A stretch of DNA of 43,028 nt from positions 1 to 43,028 of the IMG/VR virus record IMGVR_UViG_3300042549_003563; one strand, 5' to 3'. Of this stretch, positions 15,418 through 23,803 are shown piece by piece. The stretch's first letter is position 1; each line of letters starts with the position of its first letter. This stretch comes from a virus. The translations under genes were made by a program, and so were the position numbers. Below the pieces are notes generated by a model, which ran no database searches, was not told the DNA's origin, and was given only the letters and a program-made list of their open reading frames with translations.

Positions 15418-15555
15418 TCAACTTGGCTTTCGCTTTGTCCTGCGTGCCTGATCGTAGGCAATTGCAGCCGCCTGCTTTGGCGGCTTACCTTCGTTGATTA
15501 GCGTCCTGATGTTCTTCGAAATCGTCTGCTTTGACGCACCATGTTTCAACGGCAT
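15418..15555 (-). CDS. Small basic phage protein (45 aa)
   Basis: Starts MPLKHGASKQTISKNIRTLI at 15555, one base after the upstream stop. The pattern GxSKxTISKNI...GKPxKQAxAIA is recurrent in small phage proteins placed in head or DNA-metabolism operons (DUF6496-like). About a quarter of its residues are Lys/Arg. Function unknown. Confidence 0.65.
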   Translation of the reverse strand: MPLKHGASKQTISKNIRTLINEGKPPKQAAAIAYDQARRTKRKPS

Positions 15556-15556
15556 T

Positions 15557-15754
15557 TTAATACTCCCGCCGCACGACAGTCTGGAATCTGTTGCCGCATT
15601 GGCAAGCCCGGTATTGTGTGGCGAACCCTCCAGCAGTCGCCGTATGTTGCACGCTCGCAAATCGACCGCAGGACGGGCAAAGTCCATGCCCTGGAACCTG
15701 ATGCCACTGCGTATAAGCTCGCTTCGTGTAACCCGGTTGCTGTAATGGCTTCAT
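15557..15754 (-). CDS. Zinc-ribbon protein, Ogr/Com-like
   Basis: 65 residues; its ATG overlaps the terminase stop as ATGA (15754-15751). GLCPSCGRFASVQHTATAGG, then YRACQCGNRFQTVVRREY, give a CxxC...CxC treble-clef pattern ending in an FxT motif, as in the Ogr/Delta late activators of P2-like phages and Mu Com. Whether it regulates transcription or translation cannot be told from sequence; the fold resemblance is moderate. Confidence 0.65.
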   Translation of the reverse strand: MKPLQQPGYTKRAYTQWHQVPGHGLCPSCGRFASVQHTATAGGFATQYRACQCGNRFQTVVRREY

Positions 15755-17718
15755 TTCCACCCTTTCACGAACTTCTGCGGCTTTTTGCCCGAAATTACAC
15801 CGGTTTGAGACTGATTCTCGTTCTTTTTTTCCTGTCGTTTCGCCTCTGATTGTAACACCTCCATTGCCACAAACGAAAGATAACAGGCGTCCAGAAGGTG
15901 GTTTCGGGAAAACGTCTGAACCCATCGCGTAACATTGCCCTTGCCGACCTCGAAAGCCTGTGTCTCACGCTCGGCTGTCAACTGTTTTGCGATTTCTGCA
16001 CGCCCTTCCGGCCTGTCTGTGTGTGGCAGTAGCAATGCCGTCGGATTGTCAGCGCTGACCGATAACGCCTGATGAACTCGCCGCTTCCATTGGTCAGCAT
16101 TGTTTTGATATTCCCGGAACCTCTTAACGCCCCTCGTAAATGCGACGTCATGCCACCCGTCACCGATGCGGATTGTCGTCTTCGACTTGTCCTTCGGTGC
16201 GTGATAATTCGCTCCTGCATGTTGCTTGAATCCGAATCCTTTGGCCGTGTTCCATAGTTGGTGATTCTCGCATGATGCACGAATCAAATCCGTTTCCCAG
16301 CCTGCGTCAATCAGGACCATATCAACAGACTGATTGCCGCCTGTTTCCATTTCCCAACCGACGTCGAACTTTTCTTGTAGCAGCCTGATCGCGTGCGGAA
16401 TAGCGTGCTTCAGGTCTGTTAATTCTCGCTGAATTGGCTCGAATCCGTAGTCAATGCAAAGGGGCTGGCCGTTCGCCATCTCAGCAGTCACAAACCAGTC
16501 AAGCTGCGCCGCTCGAACGTCGACACCTGCCGCAATCCGCTTCACGCCAGAAGGCACCGTGCCGCGCCGGTACTGGCTCTGCCTGTGCATGATCGTCTTC
16601 CAGTCAAGCGGCTCCACGTCTCGTTCCTTCGGCTTCGCAGGCAATGCCCACGTCCATTGCAGCAACTCCTTTTCGGCGTTGTCTGAATTCACTTCGCGTG
16701 CACCTCGCCACTCGTCAGCCCCGACGATCCCCGCAGTCACGAAAGTATTGGTTGCCGCTGAGTACCGGAAACCCATTGTTTTGCTTTGCGGAATCTCACC
16801 AGAGACAGATCCATCCGGAAGGATTATCTGCCCCTTGTGCTTCAACCTGCAATTCTGCAACTGTCGCAGCCTGACTGTGTCGTTAAACAAAATGCCGCAC
16901 GACGGGCAAGCCCATTGAGTCTTCGATTCTGCTTCAAATTCGTTGGCGCAGTCCTGCCAGCCAATCAGGTTTGACCTGTCTGGACTGATCCAGTCATCGC
17001 ACGCATGACACGGGAAAACGACTTCGCCTGCTGTGCCGTTTTTGAACTCTTGCCAGATCCGGCCTTCTTCAATCGTGACCGTTGATTCCAGATAAATTCG
17101 TGCCTGACCGCTTGCCCGGTATGCTCTGACACGCCCTTCCATCTGCTTGAGTTTTGTCGCTTCGTCCGAATTTCCGCCAGTCTGGTCCAGGTGCGAAACC
17201 TCAGTCACCACCAAAACAGGCCCCGTGAATCCGGCTCGCTTTTCGTCACCTCCTCCGGCCGTGATGAATTTCAAATTCGCCCCGTTGCTGAACTGAATCA
17301 GTTCCGGCGTTCCACCTGCTGAACCGCCGCCTTTTTTGGGCAGGAAACGCGCGTACTGGCTCGCCTCAATTGCTGGCCTGATGTCGAGCTTCCATTTGTC
17401 GTTTGCCATGTCCATGCTAGGCAAACCGAACAAAACCGTTTGGTTTCGCTCGAACAAATGATACAGGATCGGGATAACAACGAAGGCCAGTGTCTTCCCG
17501 GACTGCTGCGGTCCAGTGCAGGCGTACCGGAACCAATTACCCTCGTCGACCGCCCGGAAAAACAACCCGTGTGCAGGTTGCCGGCTGATCCGGAATCTCT
17601 GCCCGCTGTAGGGGCCATCGGGTAGAACGATTTCCTGTTCGGCAAAGACTGCCATGCCTCGATATCTGGCCTGTCTAGGAGGCGGTTCCAGTTGTCGCGT
17701 CGCCCGGAGCAAAAGCAT
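15751..17718 (-). CDS. Terminase large subunit, lambda gpA type
   Basis: 655 residues (lambda gpA is 641). Walker A GPQQSGKT at 69-76, Walker B VLVVTE at 168-173, a zinc-ribbon-like pair CHAC (237-240) and CPSCG (271-275), and nuclease acidic residues Asp400 (AAGVD), Asp471 (VLIDAGW) and Asp610 (HLLDACY). Packages DNA into the prohead and cuts it, probably at a cos site given the gpA type. Start ATG at 17718 with GGAAG upstream; overlaps the small subunit by 44 bases. Confidence 0.93.
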   Translation of the reverse strand: MLLLRATRQLEPPPRQARYRGMAVFAEQEIVLPDGPYSGQRFRISRQPAHGLFFRAVDEGNWFRYACTGPQQSGKTLAFVVIPILYHLFERNQTVLFGLPSMDMANDKWKLDIRPAIEASQYARFLPKKGGGSAGGTPELIQFSNGANLKFITAGGGDEKRAGFTGPVLVVTEVSHLDQTGGNSDEATKLKQMEGRVRAYRASGQARIYLESTVTIEEGRIWQEFKNGTAGEVVFPCHACDDWISPDRSNLIGWQDCANEFEAESKTQWACPSCGILFNDTVRLRQLQNCRLKHKGQIILPDGSVSGEIPQSKTMGFRYSAATNTFVTAGIVGADEWRGAREVNSDNAEKELLQWTWALPAKPKERDVEPLDWKTIMHRQSQYRRGTVPSGVKRIAAGVDVRAAQLDWFVTAEMANGQPLCIDYGFEPIQRELTDLKHAIPHAIRLLQEKFDVGWEMETGGNQSVDMVLIDAGWETDLIRASCENHQLWNTAKGFGFKQHAGANYHAPKDKSKTTIRIGDGWHDVAFTRGVKRFREYQNNADQWKRRVHQALSVSADNPTALLLPHTDRPEGRAEIAKQLTAERETQAFEVGKGNVTRWVQTFSRNHLLDACYLSFVAMEVLQSEAKRQEKKNENQSQTGVISGKKPQKFVKGWK

Positions 17719-18295
17719 TTTCTTCCAGCCGTTTCCTTAGCGTTGTTAAGATATCCCTGACGTGATTTTCTGCAATCTCAATCGCGCGATCCTGATCCTC
17801 GCGAGGCAAGGCAGCAACAACCAATCCCGGCAACTGCATACACAAATCTCTGGCTTCTGAAAGTGCAACTGATGCCCACGCCTCAACCTCTTCGAGTTCA
17901 ACCATGGTTTTCCGGAGTCTGGCAAGTTCCAGCCGTTCACCCTCCAATTTAACTCGGCCTCGCTCCAGATCCTGCATGTGCTTTTCGTGTCGCACACCAA
18001 CTGAGTTTAGGCGATCAATCTTCCATTTGACGACCTCGCTTAGATCGTATCCTTCTGGTCCACCTCCCGGCATAGGTGGAGTTTCTGTTCGCCAGTTTTT
18101 TACGGTCTGGACAGCATACCCGAAAAACTCAGCCACCTCCGCCAAGGTCTTAACCGACCATTGCGAACGCAACGACTCCTGCGCTCGCGTGTGTGCTTTG
18201 TGCTCCAGCAGCAACTCACGCGCAGCCTCAAAATCTTCTGGAGTTTCGGCACTAAGTGCCAAGCTCTTCAAGTAGTCGACGTTTATGCTCAGCAA
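17675..18295 (-). CDS. Terminase small subunit, Nu1-like
   Basis: 206 residues. A winged-helix DNA-binding segment (WSVKTLAEVAEFFGYAVQTV, then KNWRTETPPMPGG) matches the Nu1 pattern, followed by a long charged coiled coil (about 100-140) for subunit assembly and contact with the large subunit. The start is probably TTG at 18295 within the upstream gene; a later TTG is possible. Recognises the packaging site. Confidence 0.85.
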   Translation of the reverse strand: MLSINVDYLKSLALSAETPEDFEAARELLLEHKAHTRAQESLRSQWSVKTLAEVAEFFGYAVQTVKNWRTETPPMPGGGPEGYDLSEVVKWKIDRLNSVGVRHEKHMQDLERGRVKLEGERLELARLRKTMVELEEVEAWASVALSEARDLCMQLPGLVVAALPREDQDRAIEIAENHVRDILTTLRKRLEENAFAPGDATTGTAS

Positions 18296-18584
18296 GGTTC
18301 TCTACCGTTACAGGGCCAAGTTCGAGTGAGTGTGTGTGTCGATGCTCCTTCGGCTTTGACGACTCTTCAGCATTGTCGTTTTGTGCTTTCATTTTCAGGA
18401 TCGTTTCAATGGCCTTCAACCTTGTCGATGGGCTTTCTTTGTTGCTGACAGCCATTGCCCCCGCTATTTTGGGCAGAACTGACATTAACTGTTCCGGGAT
18501 ATCCCAATCATGCCGAATGGCCTGCCGGATCATCTGCAGGTCGCCGCGGGCGTGTTTTGGGTCGGTTAGGAGTTCGGTTGTCAT
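18252..18584 (-). CDS. Hypothetical protein upstream of terminase (110 aa)
   Basis: MTTELLTDPKHARGDLQMIR starts a helical protein rich in charged residues, with a His-containing KEHRHTHSLELGP stretch. Overlaps the terminase small subunit by 44 bases. Similar-sized proteins preceding terminase genes are common but of unknown role. Confidence 0.65.
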   Translation of the reverse strand: MTTELLTDPKHARGDLQMIRQAIRHDWDIPEQLMSVLPKIAGAMAVSNKESPSTRLKAIETILKMKAQNDNAEESSKPKEHRHTHSLELGPVTVENLAEHKRRLLEELGT

Positions 18585-18588
18585 TGTG

Positions 18589-19650
18589 TTATGTCCTTGC
18601 CGGCAATAGCCACTGATCAATTACCGCCCTTGCAACTGCCTCAGTCATTTTAGGCGGTACGCTCATGCCGATCATGTATTTGCCGATCTTGTCTGTTTTT
18701 GCGTGATAGTCGTCTGGGAAAGAGCCGAGGCGTTTCCATTCTGCAAATCCCAATCTGCGGGGATGACGCCAGTGATAAAAATTTGCTGATTGTGCACTCA
18801 GTGAAACTGCCGGAGCCATTGCATTCAATTTGTACTCATTGAAACGCGAGTATTTGCCTGTAACTCGCACAGACCCATCTGCAAGCGTCTCTCCCGGCTT
18901 GGTAGCCTGCCATAGTCTTTCTGTTTGATCTGACAAGTTAAGATCGCTGCCTGTATTGTCGCCCAAATCTGCAGTCGCTTCGCCAGCTGAAATCCACCGA
19001 TGTTGCGGCTTCAGTTCCAGCGGTTTCGCCTCGATGTCATCCCGCACCGCACAGAAGAAAACACGTTCCCGACGTTGCGGAACGCCGCAGTCTGCCGCAT
19101 TGATCAGGAACAACTGCGGACGGTAGCCGATCTCTTTCAGTCGCTGCATGACCAGTTTCGTGTAGCCCTTGGCGTTGCCGAGAATCATGCCCTTCACGTT
19201 CTCTGCAATCGCCACGCGAGGCTTCAGTCGCTCCACCAGGTTCAGGTAATCGAAGAACAGGTCAGACAGCACTTGTTTCGCCTGACCCTCGCGAAAGTGC
19301 TTATCTTTGCCCCATGACTTCTCACGACTGCCAGCCATACTGAAAGTCGAACACGGTGGCGAGCCGTCGAGAATGTCCAGGTTGAAAAGTTCGTCCGGCA
19401 GTTTCGCTGTGATCAGGTCCACGATCGGGCAAAGATAGTAAAGCGGCGGATTGAGGTTTCGCTTGTAGTGCCACGCCATTTCAGGATCAATGTCATTGGC
19501 CGCGACGATTGCGCAACCTGCCCGTTTGTAGCCCATTGACGAACCGCCACCGCACGCGAACGTTGACATGACTGTCAGTCCGTTCTGCGGAACGTCAGTA
19601 AGGTCTTTCAGTGACCACGCACAATCAGGCTTTTGGAGGATCGAATTCAA
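18589..19650 (-). CDS. C5-cytosine DNA methyltransferase
   Basis: 353 residues from a TTG at 19650, chosen because GAGGTG lies five bases upstream; the first ATG (19569) lacks a ribosome-binding site. All core motifs are visible: FACGGGSSMGYKRAG (motif I, about 31-45), DGSPPCSTFS with catalytic Cys100 (motif IV), AENVKGM with Glu150 (motif VI), QRRERVFF (motif VIII), and YKIGMSVPP-like IGKYMIGMSVPP near the end (motif X). It methylates cytosine C5 in phage DNA; the target sequence is unknown. Starts inside the ParB-like gene. No restriction partner is visible, so it is likely protective. Confidence 0.9.
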   Translation of the reverse strand: MNSILQKPDCAWSLKDLTDVPQNGLTVMSTFACGGGSSMGYKRAGCAIVAANDIDPEMAWHYKRNLNPPLYYLCPIVDLITAKLPDELFNLDILDGSPPCSTFSMAGSREKSWGKDKHFREGQAKQVLSDLFFDYLNLVERLKPRVAIAENVKGMILGNAKGYTKLVMQRLKEIGYRPQLFLINAADCGVPQRRERVFFCAVRDDIEAKPLELKPQHRWISAGEATADLGDNTGSDLNLSDQTERLWQATKPGETLADGSVRVTGKYSRFNEYKLNAMAPAVSLSAQSANFYHWRHPRRLGFAEWKRLGSFPDDYHAKTDKIGKYMIGMSVPPKMTEAVARAVIDQWLLPART

Positions 19651-20212
19651 ATTGACACCTCGGGCATTTGCATTGCATTTCGAAACTGTCTGTGTCCACT
19701 TCTTCCGTGCTGCTTTCAGGCGGCTCCACTTCCCCCGCCTCAAACCCCAGCATCTTCGACAACTCATCCGGATCAAACCCCGTCAGCCCCAGATCAATGT
19801 CATCCGCGTGCAGGTCCTGCAGCTCATTCGCCAACATCGCCTCATCCCAGCCGCTGTTCAGGGCGATGCGGTTGTCGGCCAGAATGTACGCCCGTTTCTG
19901 TGCGTCGCTGAGATGCGACAGCCGAACACAGGGAACTGATTCCAGCTTCAGCAGGCTGGCCGCCAGGACTCGCCCATGCCCGGCAATGATGCCGTTCTGG
20001 CTGTCAATCAGAACGGGAGCATTAAAGCCGAATTCCTGAATACTCCCGGCAATCTGTGCTATTTGTTGGTCGCTATGTGTTCTCGCGTTGCGTGCGTAGG
20101 GAATCAGTTCCGCTGTTGCGATATGCTCAATAACCGCAGCATTAACCCCTGACCCCTTTTCTTTTTTCTTATTCAAAAGGTACTTCGCCTTTTCAAAAAT
20201 GTTCAAACACAA
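19625..20212 (-). CDS. ParB-like N-terminal domain protein with zinc ribbon
   Basis: 195 residues. ELIPYARNARTHSDQQIAQI, EFGFNAPVLIDSQNGIIAGH and GRVLAASLLKL are the ParB/Srx-like nuclease domain often found next to or fused with phage DNA methylases. The C-terminus carries CKCPRCQFEFDPP, a small metal site. The assigned TTG start at 20212 is uncertain; the conserved domain begins about residue 27. Overlaps the methyltransferase by 26 bases. Confidence 0.8.
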   Translation of the reverse strand: MCLNIFEKAKYLLNKKKEKGSGVNAAVIEHIATAELIPYARNARTHSDQQIAQIAGSIQEFGFNAPVLIDSQNGIIAGHGRVLAASLLKLESVPCVRLSHLSDAQKRAYILADNRIALNSGWDEAMLANELQDLHADDIDLGLTGFDPDELSKMLGFEAGEVEPPESSTEEVDTDSFEMQCKCPRCQFEFDPPKA

Positions 20213-20252
20213 AAAAACAGGGATGCTGCCGCCCCGACCGGCTTAAAAATTC

Positions 20253-20345
20253 TTACAGGGGACCCGTCACATGCTTTTTCTCATTTTTGAGAATTCTCAG
20301 TTTTGGGAAGCCATTTTGGCAGGTGCCGTTTTGGCAGACGATCAT
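20253..20345 (-). CDS. Tiny Cys-containing protein (30 aa)
   Basis: Its ATG overlaps the upstream stop as ATGA (20345-20342), the same coupling used by neighbouring genes. Product: MIVCQNGTCQNGFPK followed by a Lys-rich end. The duplicated CQNG could bind metal. Too short for composition arguments; coupling is the main support. Confidence 0.5.
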   Translation of the reverse strand: MIVCQNGTCQNGFPKLRILKNEKKHVTGPL

Positions 20346-20698
20346 GGGTCCACCACCTTGACACGGACCACAGCTTGCTCAGTCCCTGCCGACGTCGTGA
20401 ACGTGATCGTTAATGATGTCGTGGAGTCTGCAGCACTATCACCAGCCGTGCCGCCTGCCATCGTCCAGCGTACTCCTGTCGATGCCTCGATTGTTATTGC
20501 ATTTCCGTGCTGGTCGTAATCGCTGGTGTCTGCCGTCAGGATGCCCGTCGAAGTGATCGTAAGCCCTGCGTCCGCGCTCACGATGCTCGTCAGCCCTGTG
20601 ATTGTTCGACCGCGTATAGCCTCACCCAAATCGCAGTAGTAGACCTTACTCTCACCAGTGTAATGCAGCAACACATCGGACGTCGTACAACAACTCAT
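20342..20698 (-). CDS. Ig-like beta protein of the fibre cluster
   Basis: 118 residues. Starts MSCCTTSDVLLHYTGESKVY, then a run of Thr/Ala/Gly beta strands (GLTSIVSADAGLTITSTGIL, TSLTITFTTSAGTEQAVVRV) typical of Ig-like domains decorating phage fibres. Coupled to its neighbours by ATGA on both sides. Probably virion surface; no family name justified. Confidence 0.65.
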   Translation of the reverse strand: MSCCTTSDVLLHYTGESKVYYCDLGEAIRGRTITGLTSIVSADAGLTITSTGILTADTSDYDQHGNAITIEASTGVRWTMAGGTAGDSAADSTTSLTITFTTSAGTEQAVVRVKVVDP

Positions 20699-20910
20699 GT
20701 AACCCTCTCAATCATAGCCGTTCGGCTCCTGAATCCTGCCTGCATTGTACGTGCCCTGCAATCGGCTTGAAACGTTCGGCTTCGGTATCCTGCCGCAACT
20801 CCAGCCGCTGGCTGATAGACTGGCGCAACGCCACTATTCGCCAGATCCCACCCAGCAAACGCCCGCCCTTGAAACACCCTGCCCCGCATCACATACCGGC
20901 CGCTGCTCAT
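20695..20910 (-). CDS. Small Arg-rich repeat protein (71 aa)
   Basis: The second half repeats YRSRTFQADC, RARTMQAGF and RSRTAMIER with a period of about 10 residues, and the first half has the related MRGRVFQGRAF. Located in the fibre cluster between two ATGA couplings. It may be a linker or assembly factor; no family recognised. Confidence 0.6.
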   Translation of the reverse strand: MSSGRYVMRGRVFQGRAFAGWDLANSGVAPVYQPAAGVAAGYRSRTFQADCRARTMQAGFRSRTAMIERVT

Positions 20911-21797
20911 GTCTTCACCAACGTCTGGCCCGAACGATTACCGCTCGCGTCCAGTCCTGCAAAATCAACCGTGTAAGTGCTGCCATTAATTGTTATCGCA
21001 TAAGTCTCAGCCGCTGTCTGTGCGTCTGAAATCGTGCCAGCCAATACAGCCAGCGCGAACCCTTGTCGATCCAAAATCAGCGTCTGATTAACGAGTGTCG
21101 CCAGCCCTGTCTGGATCTCGGTGATCGCACTTGCAGCCAGCGCGGCAGAATCAATTACATCCGGCTGGAACTCATGTACGTCGGCCGCTGCGTGGTGGCT
21201 TCCAGTGAGCTGCAATTCGCGATTCGAGTTCAACGCCAGGATCAACCGCACGCCATACGACCCCGCAACAGTGTGATCGGCTGGCAATGCTGCGTAGACT
21301 CCAGTGACAACCTGCGCCACTGTTGGCGGTGTCGTGTAGGATGCTGTTGGCAATGGCATGCCAGTAACCGCCACTCCGCCCCATTGGTCTATGTTGGCGG
21401 TGACTCGTGCTGTCACGCTTGCTACCGCTTGACTTGTGCTGATCGTCGTGCTGCTCAGTGCCACCGCCGTTGTGGGATTGCCGACCTTTGACCAGTCCAG
21501 CCCGGCATAACCTGGCGTTGCCGATGCCGTTGTCACCACACTTTTTTCGATCGGTATACACCCAGTTTTGTATGCCACCAGCACGAACGCCGTGTGGTCA
21601 GTCTCTGCCTGTGTCGGTGTGTAGTACACAATGCCGCTCAGTGTCCCGTAACTCACGGTCCCGCTGCCTGCAGTCTCGGCACCGCCCTCGGTACGCACGG
21701 CAACAGATACGCCAGCCGTCTGCACAGCACCATCGGAAATCTGCACCACTGCACCGATGCTGATTCGTGGCGGACTCGCTGCATTTCGTGGGTACAT
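20907..21797 (-). CDS. Tail fibre-like protein
   Basis: 296 residues. The N-terminal half has a beta domain (GTLSGIVYYTPTQAETDHTA, FVLVAYKTGCIPIEKSVVTT) common to phage fibre proteins; the middle (PTASYTTPPTVAQVVTGVYA) resembles fibre linker helices; the C-terminal part is Ala/Thr-rich. Coupled by ATGA to the downstream gene and by one base to the upstream one. Likely host-contacting. Confidence 0.65.
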   Translation of the reverse strand: MYPRNAASPPRISIGAVVQISDGAVQTAGVSVAVRTEGGAETAGSGTVSYGTLSGIVYYTPTQAETDHTAFVLVAYKTGCIPIEKSVVTTASATPGYAGLDWSKVGNPTTAVALSSTTISTSQAVASVTARVTANIDQWGGVAVTGMPLPTASYTTPPTVAQVVTGVYAALPADHTVAGSYGVRLILALNSNRELQLTGSHHAAADVHEFQPDVIDSAALAASAITEIQTGLATLVNQTLILDRQGFALAVLAGTISDAQTAAETYAITINGSTYTVDFAGLDASGNRSGQTLVKT

Positions 21798-22549
21798 TAC
21801 AATCCTCCACCGATCAATTGTGTTCGCTGTTGTGCCCAGTATGGCTTGAATCCGGCCTCGCCAAAATCCTGCCGCCGTGCCTCGTAGACTATGCCGCGTC
21901 GCCGTGATAGTGTGCGAATTTCACCGGCTGTTAGTGCTCGGCTGTAGATTGCAACGTCATCAATCTGCCCGACAAAATAGGCCCCGTCAATCGCCCGACC
22001 AAGATACACAGTACCAAGCGCTGGCGTAGACGGCTGTGTGCCTGATGCCCCCAGTTTGCCGTCAACATACAGCGAATACGCTCCCGCGTTATCGGTCACT
22101 GCCACATGATGCCATGCCAAATCATAATAGCCACTCACTGATAGACCGCCGCCGAATCGGTCCATAGCTATGTTTTGCGCGTTATACCCAATCAGCAATC
22201 GCTGGCCTGTAGCCAAAACTCCGTAGTCATACGCAACCCGAAACCCAGTCCCCGGCCCAGTGTATCGCATCCACAGTGAGACAGTTCGCGCCCGTGATGC
22301 GGTGCCTTGCGACGTCGTCAAAACATGGTCATTCACGCCGTCGAAATCCAGACAGTACTGCCCTGACGAACGCACCCAATCGGTGGGCGCGTCCATGTTG
22401 GTTAACGTGCCCTGATATCGCCCGGCCTGCAAATCATACAGCCGCACCCCCGTCGGCCCTGTGACCGAGGGGCAATAGCCGACAACCCGACCATCCCACA
22501 GCGTCGGATATCGTGCCTCACCGCGTCGTGATGCGAATCGGCCCCACAT
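21797..22549 (-). CDS. LamG/concanavalin A-like lectin domain protein
   Basis: 250 residues. CLDFDGVNDHVLTTSQ, RTVSLWMRYTG, WHHVAVTDNAGAYSLYVDGK and GQIDDVAIYSRALTAGEIRT are the classic LamG/ConA-like jelly-roll series (about 65-215). Such domains bind glycans; here it is a good candidate receptor-binding subunit in the fibre cluster. Confidence 0.82.
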   Translation of the reverse strand: MWGRFASRRGEARYPTLWDGRVVGYCPSVTGPTGVRLYDLQAGRYQGTLTNMDAPTDWVRSSGQYCLDFDGVNDHVLTTSQGTASRARTVSLWMRYTGPGTGFRVAYDYGVLATGQRLLIGYNAQNIAMDRFGGGLSVSGYYDLAWHHVAVTDNAGAYSLYVDGKLGASGTQPSTPALGTVYLGRAIDGAYFVGQIDDVAIYSRALTAGEIRTLSRRRGIVYEARRQDFGEAGFKPYWAQQRTQLIGGGL

Positions 22550-22992
22550 CAGAATGATCCTGTAAGTGGGCGGATTTTGAATGAATGAGCGGTTGCTGGC
22601 GTTGCAGAAGTTGCTTGCCCTGTGCCGTCATTTCGCAGCAACGCAACAAATGACCCAGGTGGCAAATCGCCAGTCGCAACGATTCGCTGAGCTGTCGTTA
22701 CCGCTCGCAATGGAAACACCAGATCCGGGTTGCGTGCTGGCGTGACCGTGCTGCCGCCATCCTCGTAATTGGTGCCGTCGATTTCGCGAAGCAGCCAAAC
22801 TACAAACGCGGTATTGGCCGTCGGAGCCGTCGGAAACGTCACCACTAACTCCGCTTCACACCGCTGATATCCCGGCTCACCTGTGCTCAGGGTAATCGCA
22901 GAAGATGCCACCAGAGCATTGTTTGCTAAGCTGTTAAGCCCTGTGCTCAATACTGTCGTTGCGGTTCCACGAATGTCTTTGACTGTTGGCAT
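22549..22992 (-). CDS. Fibre-cluster structural protein (147 aa)
   Basis: Beta-rich protein (CEAELVVTFPTAPTANTAFV, VVWLLREIDGTNYEDGG, SFVALLRNDGTGQATSATPA). Its start and stop overlap neighbours by one base. This pattern of short beta proteins before a LamG gene suggests a fibre adaptor. No family recognised. Confidence 0.6.
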   Translation of the reverse strand: MPTVKDIRGTATTVLSTGLNSLANNALVASSAITLSTGEPGYQRCEAELVVTFPTAPTANTAFVVWLLREIDGTNYEDGGSTVTPARNPDLVFPLRAVTTAQRIVATGDLPPGSFVALLRNDGTGQATSATPATAHSFKIRPLTGSF

Positions 22993-23441
22993 TAGACCAC
23001 CTCAGTAGTCGGGTAGCGGTGAGGGAATGCAGCCTCTGAGACCTGATCGGCTGTGATGACCTGTGGGGTATTTCCAGCCGCTGAAATCTCAGCAAACTGA
23101 TTGGCAGTAGCCAGCGAATAGGCAATCAACGTGGCGGCCATTTCCTTGACGGATTGATTGTCTGTGTCCAACTCTGCCCCTCGCTCAACCCAATCGACAA
23201 ACGAAACAGCCGCACCGCGTGGAGGATTGCTCAGGGACTGATTCAGGGCTGCAATTTTAAGCATACCCCAGAGGCCGTTGAGCGAGGCAATCCGCTGCAC
23301 AAGTTCCGCCGGGACTGGTTTGCGTACCGGAGAAGCAATCTCGCTACACCTCACCGCACAATCACGGTCGTTGCCTGCGCCCGCGTAAGCCTTGGCCTGT
23401 GGATCGCTCTGGATTAGCGCCCATAAATCGTTCGGTGCCAT
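22992..23441 (-). CDS. Hypothetical helical protein of the fibre cluster (149 aa)
   Basis: MAPNDLWALIQSDPQAKAYA begins a mainly helical protein with RIASLNGLWGMLKIAALNQS and ends HRYPTTEVV. Short overlaps with both neighbours place it in the fibre operon. I recall helical proteins of this layout beside fibre genes in other phages but cannot name a family. Confidence 0.6.
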   Translation of the reverse strand: MAPNDLWALIQSDPQAKAYAGAGNDRDCAVRCSEIASPVRKPVPAELVQRIASLNGLWGMLKIAALNQSLSNPPRGAAVSFVDWVERGAELDTDNQSVKEMAATLIAYSLATANQFAEISAAGNTPQVITADQVSEAAFPHRYPTTEVV

Positions 23442-23803
23442 CAGTCATTAACCCCCAAAACCTTAGCAATCACTCCCATTCGTGCCTCTATCGCACGCCG
23501 CGCCCAGACAATAGCCTCCGCCTTAGAACGGCTCGCCCAATCCGCCTCGCCAATCATCGGCGAAGGACGCGAAAGGACCGCCGCTATCGGCTCCCCAGCC
23601 TCGCAGGCGAAAAGCTGATCCTCCAGTTCCGCCTGACGCTGGAGCATTGCTTTCAGCGCTATCATGTGCGCCCGTAGTTGCCCTCGCTCCAATCGGCACT
23701 TCAACACATACGGATCGGCCGCCGGTGCTGTACTGCTCTCGCTCAACCCGGAGGCCGTCGCCGAGATCTGCACTTGTGACGCTGGTGAGATAGACTCTTG
23801 CAC
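23441..23803 (-). CDS. Hypothetical coiled-coil protein, GTG start (120 aa)
   Basis: The GTG at 23803 follows CAGGGGG by 9 bases. Residues 35-70 form a charged helix (ERGQLRAHMIALKAMLQRQA) with a second helix at the end (AEAIVWARRAIEARMGVIAK). Its first 280 bases are also inside the membrane-protein frame 24023-23523. Codon pattern and helix periodicity favour this frame as real. Confidence 0.6.
   Translation of the reverse strand: MQESISPASQVQISATASGLSESSTAPAADPYVLKCRLERGQLRAHMIALKAMLQRQAELEDQLFACEAGEPIAAVLSRPSPMIGEADWASRSKAEAIVWARRAIEARMGVIAKVLGVND

Noticed and set aside
20213-20252. Possible terminator or cos region between the ParB-like gene and the tiny ORF
   Set aside because: Only a short GCCG/CGGC stem with a distant T-run is visible, and nothing identifies a cos site by eye.
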